A stretch of 64,000 nt of DNA from Rhizophagus clarus (Eukaryota > Glomeromycota > Glomeromycetes > Glomerales > Glomeraceae). The position numbers were made by a program, and so were the translations under genes. The notes beneath the pieces were generated by a model, which was given only the letters and a program-made list of their open reading frames with translations, searched no databases and was not told where the DNA came from. Location: positions 1,056,501 through 1,120,500 of the forward strand of contig BLAL01000300.1 of assembly GCA_015698045.1 (NCBI GenBank). Reading direction: 5' to 3'. Positions 59,028 through 64,000 of this stretch are shown here, piece by piece. Position 1 is the stretch's first letter. Every line of letters starts with the position of its first letter.

Positions 59028-61445
59028 CAATTTGAATATCCACTCAATCTTTATATAATCACCTTCTATATAATAATATTTTTTTTATAAAAACTCAATT
59101 TTATAAAACTAATATAAATATTATTAATTACCAATCTGCATAATATCAGTATTACATTACTAATAAAATTTAGGATTAATAATAATAATAATAAAAAGCA
59201 TTTTTTACATCTCATATGTAAAATAAATTTTCATCTATTTTACAAACAGAAATATTTTAAATACAATATTTTCTTTTATTTTATGGAACTTTTTGGCAAG
59301 TTTGACTTATCATAATTATATTTCTGTAACTAGTTTTTTTCAACTTTCACTTATTTTTAATAATAAAAATATTTCAAATATATCTTTAAAAACAACTTTA
59401 AAAGCTAAAAATCATATATTTTTAATGTAAATAACACAATATAATAAAATAAATTATTGAAATTTTATATATTTTAAGGTATAAATCTGATACTCATTTA
59501 TAGTAATCTCATTATTTTGCATAATTTTTTTTTTTGCAAATTCTTTTTTTTAGGTATTTTTCAATATATTATATGACTTCTATTTATAGTCAATATGTTA
59601 TTTATGAAATATTCTTTTTTAAATTTATATTCTAGTACAAAATCAGTAAATTTAACCCCAAATTTTATTAGTAACATAATGCCAATTTTAAGCAGATCAG
59701 CAATTAAATTATTTTACTATAATTAATAATAATTTAATTATAATCACTATTACTATAAATCTCTTAATCTATATATTATTTTTATTAATAATTAAAGTTT
59801 TTTATAATCATCAAATTTTAGTTATAAGTAATAATTTTAATTAATGTTATAATTATAATTATAATTTAATATTTATAATTTTAGTCAAATTTTAATTTCA
59901 GTTAAAATTAGTATTTTGTATGAATTAAATTTTTACCTTTCAGATTTGATCTGATTTGAATTTAATTTGATTTTAATTTACTCTTAAAATAAATTAAATT
60001 TAGTAATAATCTAAATTTAACAATTTTTTTTTTGTTTAATAATTCTTATCTTTTATATCAAAATAAAAAAAATTATAAAGTTTGAATATTTGGATCAAAA
60101 ATTATTTATAAATAAAATTTTTAAACTTTAGAATAAATTTTGGTTATATTACATTATAATTCAATTTGTAAGAAATATTAGTCAAAATTATATAAATTTT
60201 ATATAATTATACTTTTATATAATTACTGATTTTAGTAGAATTAAAAGGATGATTATATAGAAGGTTAACTATATAAAATAAAATACAAATATATTTTAAA
60301 TATAAAATAAAATATAAATACCACCCAAATCTAAAATAATTTGGGATTATGACAATTAAGGATGGTACTATAAATAGGTAATTACAGAATAATTGCGATT
60401 TGCGATATTGTAGAATATAGCAGATTTTGAAGTCTAAATGTCTGCAATTTCACAACTTACAATTGTCTGCAATTCTGAAAATATTTTGCAATACCACAAA
60501 GAGCCACTAATACCACAATTCAATTGTGAAAATATTGCAGAATTGCAGAATTGCAGATTACCTGCAAAAAAAAAAATTTTTTTTTAATGTACTAAATTTT
60601 TAGATACAAGTACAATACTTAATACTGTACTATACTGTACTAGTATCGTACTAGTACAATTCTCAACCCTGCTTATTGTTTACTTAAATCTTAATTATTA
60701 GTTTTATTAATTATTCTGATATGTTAAATAAGTATTATTAGCGTGATCATCTAATGAGAAGCATTATGGTATATTGTATAAATATTAGTGTGATCATTTA
60801 ATATGTTCTTTAATATTTATTCTTAGAAAAGTAGTATAACACTTATATAGATACTTTTCTTTTGATACTGGAAGTTGAAAAGAAATTAGAATTTTTTTTA
60901 TTTTAATATATAAGAATATTTATTAATATTCTTATTGACAAAAATAAATTTTTGTTATATACTTATATTAAAAAAAATTTGATATAATAATAATTTGTTA
61001 TACTAAGAAGGATCATTTTGTATATACTATTTTATGTATTTTACTTCATATAGTAAATAAATAATAAATTTTATTATATTAAGATTTTTTTATATTTAAA
61101 AATTGGTACTACATGAATAATTCATTATATTGTGTTATTTATTATATCAAAGTTCATTGTAGAAAGGATTAATTGTATATTTTATTTTAGAAATAGTATA
61201 ATATTAGAATTGCTTAAATACTAACTAAAAAAATTTTTTAACTTTTTATTTATTTTTTAATATATCAATCTTATTATAATCCTGAAATTTAATTCTATAG
61301 AATTAGAAAAGATTCATAGCAATATAGGTTTAGAAAAAATTTGTATGGATTTAGAAATTTTTATGCAACTTTGATAACTATATGCATGATGACTATATGT
61401 ATAATAATTAAATCAGGTTAAGAAATATTCTTATGATATAAGTTT
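59028..61445. other. AT-rich stretch with MITE fragments
   Basis: Bases 60318-60356 repeat the left arm of the 58837 MITE. Bases 60378-60562 are rich in TGCAGAATTGCAG motifs, with AGGTAAT at one end and ATTACCT at the other, a candidate small MITE. No gene. Confidence 0.4.
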
Positions 61446-61452
61446 ACAATCT

Positions 61453-61455
<3 letters not shown>

Positions 61456-61493
<38 letters not shown>

Positions 61494-63438
61494 TTTATAG
61501 GCATTGATAGCGTATAAACTTTATTTACTACTGTTTTAGGTTACATGATAACCTGTACATGCGTATTTAGTTATACTCCAAGGTCGAAGACCACAGTTCA
61601 ATCATAGTGCCTTTTGAACTAACGTTTGGGAATCAGGGTATCGAAAAATCAAAAAGAAAATATTCTAAAAAGAAAACAAACAAAAAAATAAAATAAAACA
61701 AATATATAACTAAATCTATATGATTCCTAAGTTATAAAGCCTCTAGACCTATTTAACTAAATTATATAAATTGTTCCAAAAGAGCCTTCAGTCCTGCTAC
61801 TAAATGCTTCATGTCGGGCCTGTTGGACTGATTGGACTTGGATCGAGAATTCTTCTTGGAAGTCGTACCAGAGTTCAAAGGGATGTCTTCTTTTTTGTTC
61901 TGGTTATGACACCTACGGTTGTCTAAGTTAGTATGAAGTGGACGCGCAGGCTTTAATTGCCTTGTATAATTGTTGCCAAATCTAGCCAGGGTGCGTTTCT
62001 TGAATCCAAGTTTGGGGGAGGAATAACGACACCATGAAAGACTAACATCATTCCAGAGTTGCGGCGTACTTATACATTTAGAAGCTTAGTCCCACGTCGC
62101 GAAGTAGCCAATCAACTTTCTCTGCCCTGAGGATTCTTTAATTACTTTGAAAGATTTGATACTTCTCTCAGCTAAAAATTTGCTGGGAGTGCAATTGGGA
62201 AATAATATAGATTCAGTCATATCTGCAAGAATGTCAGTAATGACTGCCTGGAACTTTTCTCTTTGTTTTCGTTCTGAAAGATTTCATGACGCTGGAAACC
62301 ATCTAACCGGGATACCATCTAGTCCGACAGTCCACTCGCCTCCATTATAAGCTTTAAGGCACTCATGGCTCGGTATCAATTGCACCCTTGCTGATAAATA
62401 CTTCTTATGACACCTTGTACTGATTGATACGATTTTCCCCAGAAACTTAAGTTGCCTAGGAGAGTGTAGCTATCCCATTTAGCCGGTATATCGTATACTA
62501 TTAGGTCCAACAGCTGTGCCTGTTCTTCTTGCTTTGGACAGTAACCGGTAAAGATAAGGTTAGAATTATTAAAGTTGTCTGCTAAATGTTCCTGTTTCCT
62601 CTTCTTTTCTGGTATTATTGTGGACGGCTCTGAAGGTTTAATATTGTTACTACTCTTCGAAGACGTCGCTTGTTGAGGTGGAACATTGTTAAAGGTAACC
62701 ACTTTAGAGCTAGAGGGAGTCTGCTCAGGTGACGGTCTGCTAGGAACTATAAAGGGATTTTCTTCCTGTTGTTGTTGCTGTTTTTGGAGTTTCTTCAGCT
62801 TCTTCTTAGCAGATTTTTTCTGAGCTCTGGATAAAGGCGTAGTAGGTGGTGTGATTGGGTTGGAACGGTGAGGGGAACTAGGTGCTACACCACTTGTATC
62901 CCCTTGTGAGTCATCCAGATTCATTGAATCTGATTGGTGTTGTGTGGGTTGAGAGATTGTTATTTCGGGAATGGGTTGTTGTTGTTGTACAGGGGGCTGA
63001 GTTTCCAAATTAGCTGTACAGATCTCCCAGTCGTGATAGCAAGCTTCTCTGACGAAGTAAAATATACACGTCGCTATGAAAGCAGGAAGTAGAAAGCTCT
63101 TAGGTTTCATACATTTTGGTGCTTCTACTTGTTGCATAATATTCGAATTTTCTATCAGAAACTCTTTCACCAGTTCGTTGTCCATTTCTACCTGGTTGAA
63201 AAAGTCCTTGTTTTCTAACATTAACTCTCTAACTAAAAAATTAATATGTCGAGAAATATCCCCTTTCCGGTGTTTAAAGAACCACTTTGGTTCACTGTGT
63301 ATTGTTTCTTGGGTCGAGGAGTCCATTTCTGTTATTTATTTGCAGGGTTTATTAACAGACTAAACGTCCTATAGACAAAATAAAATTGTTTTCCTTCCGT
63401 GAAAATTTGGTTCACAGATCTACAGGAAAGAGTTGATG
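61456..63438 (-). mobile_element. Non-LTR retroelement copy with poly(A) tail
   Basis: Read on the minus strand the element ends in about 35 A residues (the T run 61456-61490). ACAATCTTCT occurs directly beyond the tail (61446-61455) and again at 63439-63448, a plausible 10-bp target duplication that would set the 5' end. The only protein is an ORF1/gag-like frame. About 270 bp separate its stop from the tail, so there is no room for a reverse transcriptase. It may be a non-autonomous or internally deleted element. A 5'-truncated relative is at 25080-26075. Confidence 0.6.
61763..63326 (-). pseudogene. ORF1/gag-like protein of a non-LTR retroelement, frameshifted
   Basis: ATG at 63326 starts MDSSTQETIHSEPKWFFKHR. 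Residues 1-110 are helical. Then comes a long low-complexity linker rich in Gln, Pro, Ser and Thr with a basic patch (SAKKKLKKLQKQQQQQ). Near residue 270 begins a compact domain (LIVYDIPAKWDSYTLLGNL). A one-base change near 62445 shifts the frame. The other frame continues KYLSARVQLIPSHECLKAYN to GIPVRWFPAS, then TGA at 62286-62284, then KLIGYFATWD and a C-terminal basic region ending RPDMKHLVAGLKALLEQFI at 61763. The compact part resembles RNA-binding gag-like domains I associate with Rhizophagus retroelements. Full length would be about 520 residues. Confidence 0.6.
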
Positions 63439-63448
63439 ACAATCTTCT

Positions 63449-63690
63449 TATTCTATAATTCTTATAGAGTATTTTCCAGTCCAAAAAACTTAAGATCTGA
63501 AGGCAAGCAAACAAGTTATAAGACTCAAATGGAAAGCATAAATAAATATATCTTAAAGATAATGAAGCATTCAATTAGAAACTAATAGAATTTTAATTCA
63601 GATAAGTATCTTTATTTTATAAATTTATAAATTAAATAAAAAAATTAAAAATAACTACTTTTAGAATATGTGATAAAGGATATATAATGT
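63449..63690. other. Flank of the retroelement, no gene seen
   Basis: AT-rich. The minus frame at 63332-63574 crosses the proposed element boundary and has no support. Confidence 0.3.
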
Positions 63691-63699
63691 ATATATAAA

Positions 63700-64000
63700 A
63701 ACTAGTGTTTGGAATCGAATATATTCGAATATACTCGAGTATTCATTTAAATTTGAAAATCGTATTCGAATAATAATCGAATAAGCTATTCGAATATTAT
63801 ATGAATAATTATTCGAATATTATCTGAATAATTTCCTTTTATAGTAATGATTAACATAAGTTGGCCAGAATTATATAACTTTGATTTAGCCGAACTTATA
63901 TATATGGTACTTTAACTATATATATATTAGTTAAACGAATACTCGAATAGCCACTAAGCTTATTCGAATACTCGAATATATTCGAGTTATTCGAATAACT
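63700..64000. repeat. Palindromic ATTCGAAT-rich MITE, cut by the window end
   Basis: The left end (about 63705-63745, TCGAATATATTCGAATATAC then TCGAGTATTC) matches, inverted, the right side (about 63935-63990, GAATACTCGAATATATTCGA). More than ten TTCGAA cores occur in 300 bp. The right limit is not seen. It has no coding potential. Confidence 0.65.

Noticed and set aside
62147..62350. Plus-strand 67-codon frame
   Set aside because: Antisense to the retroelement protein, whose sequence is conserved in the second copy.
1..64000. tRNA, rRNA, CRISPR or bacterial operon features
   Set aside because: No T-loop or anticodon-arm patterns, no rRNA-like blocks and no regular spacer arrays. The intron-like arrays have diverged units and splice motifs, unlike CRISPR repeats.

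Overview
The window looks like nuclear DNA of an arbuscular mycorrhizal fungus, most likely Rhizophagus (Glomeromycotina). This is inferred from extreme AT-richness, short GT-AG introns with CTAAY branch sites, two kinases of a type I associate with that genus, and dense, mostly decayed transposons. No database search was possible, so the taxon is an inference.

Layout. Bases 1-2231 hold the 5' end of a small gene with a signal-peptide-like start (minus) and an unknown 236-residue ORF (plus). Bases 5501-17497 are nested transposons: a single-frame DDE transposase pseudogene (minus) is cut at 7694 by a 9.8-kb autonomous CACTA (EnSpm) element with near-perfect terminal inverted repeats, a 3-bp AAA target duplication, subterminal repeats, a two-exon Tnp2-type transposase (minus) and a second, six-exon SR/acidic protein gene (plus). 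Bases 22689-25036 are a non-autonomous CACTA-like element. Bases 25080-26075 and 61456-63438 are two copies of a retroelement with a gag/ORF1-like protein. Bases 33702-34060 are a short poly(A) retroposon with target duplication. Bases 44247-48239 are a MULE with long inverted repeats and a decayed SWIM-type transposase. Bases 48298-49857 are another inverted-repeat element. Bases 57042-58325 are a complete but inactivated Tc1/mariner element. Several MITE-like hairpins lie between these. The apparently intact host-type genes are two paralogous three-exon protein kinases (31163-32880 and 53334-55014) and a small two-exon unknown gene (51395-51996).

The most unusual signal is a dispersed family of tandem intron-like units. 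Each has a short exon-like block of about 30-50 bp, then GTAAG, then a small inverted repeat with CTAAY in or beside its loop, then a pyrimidine tract and AG. Arrays lie at about 23160-24590, 26740-28810, 34560-35830, 38640-39130 (minus), 41450-42145 and 48995-49210. Two of them are inside non-autonomous inverted-repeat transposons. They may be splice-competent satellite cargo or relics of an exon-intron amplification.

No tRNA, rRNA or CRISPR array was recognised. Most of the remaining sequence is very AT-rich and shows no gene I can support.
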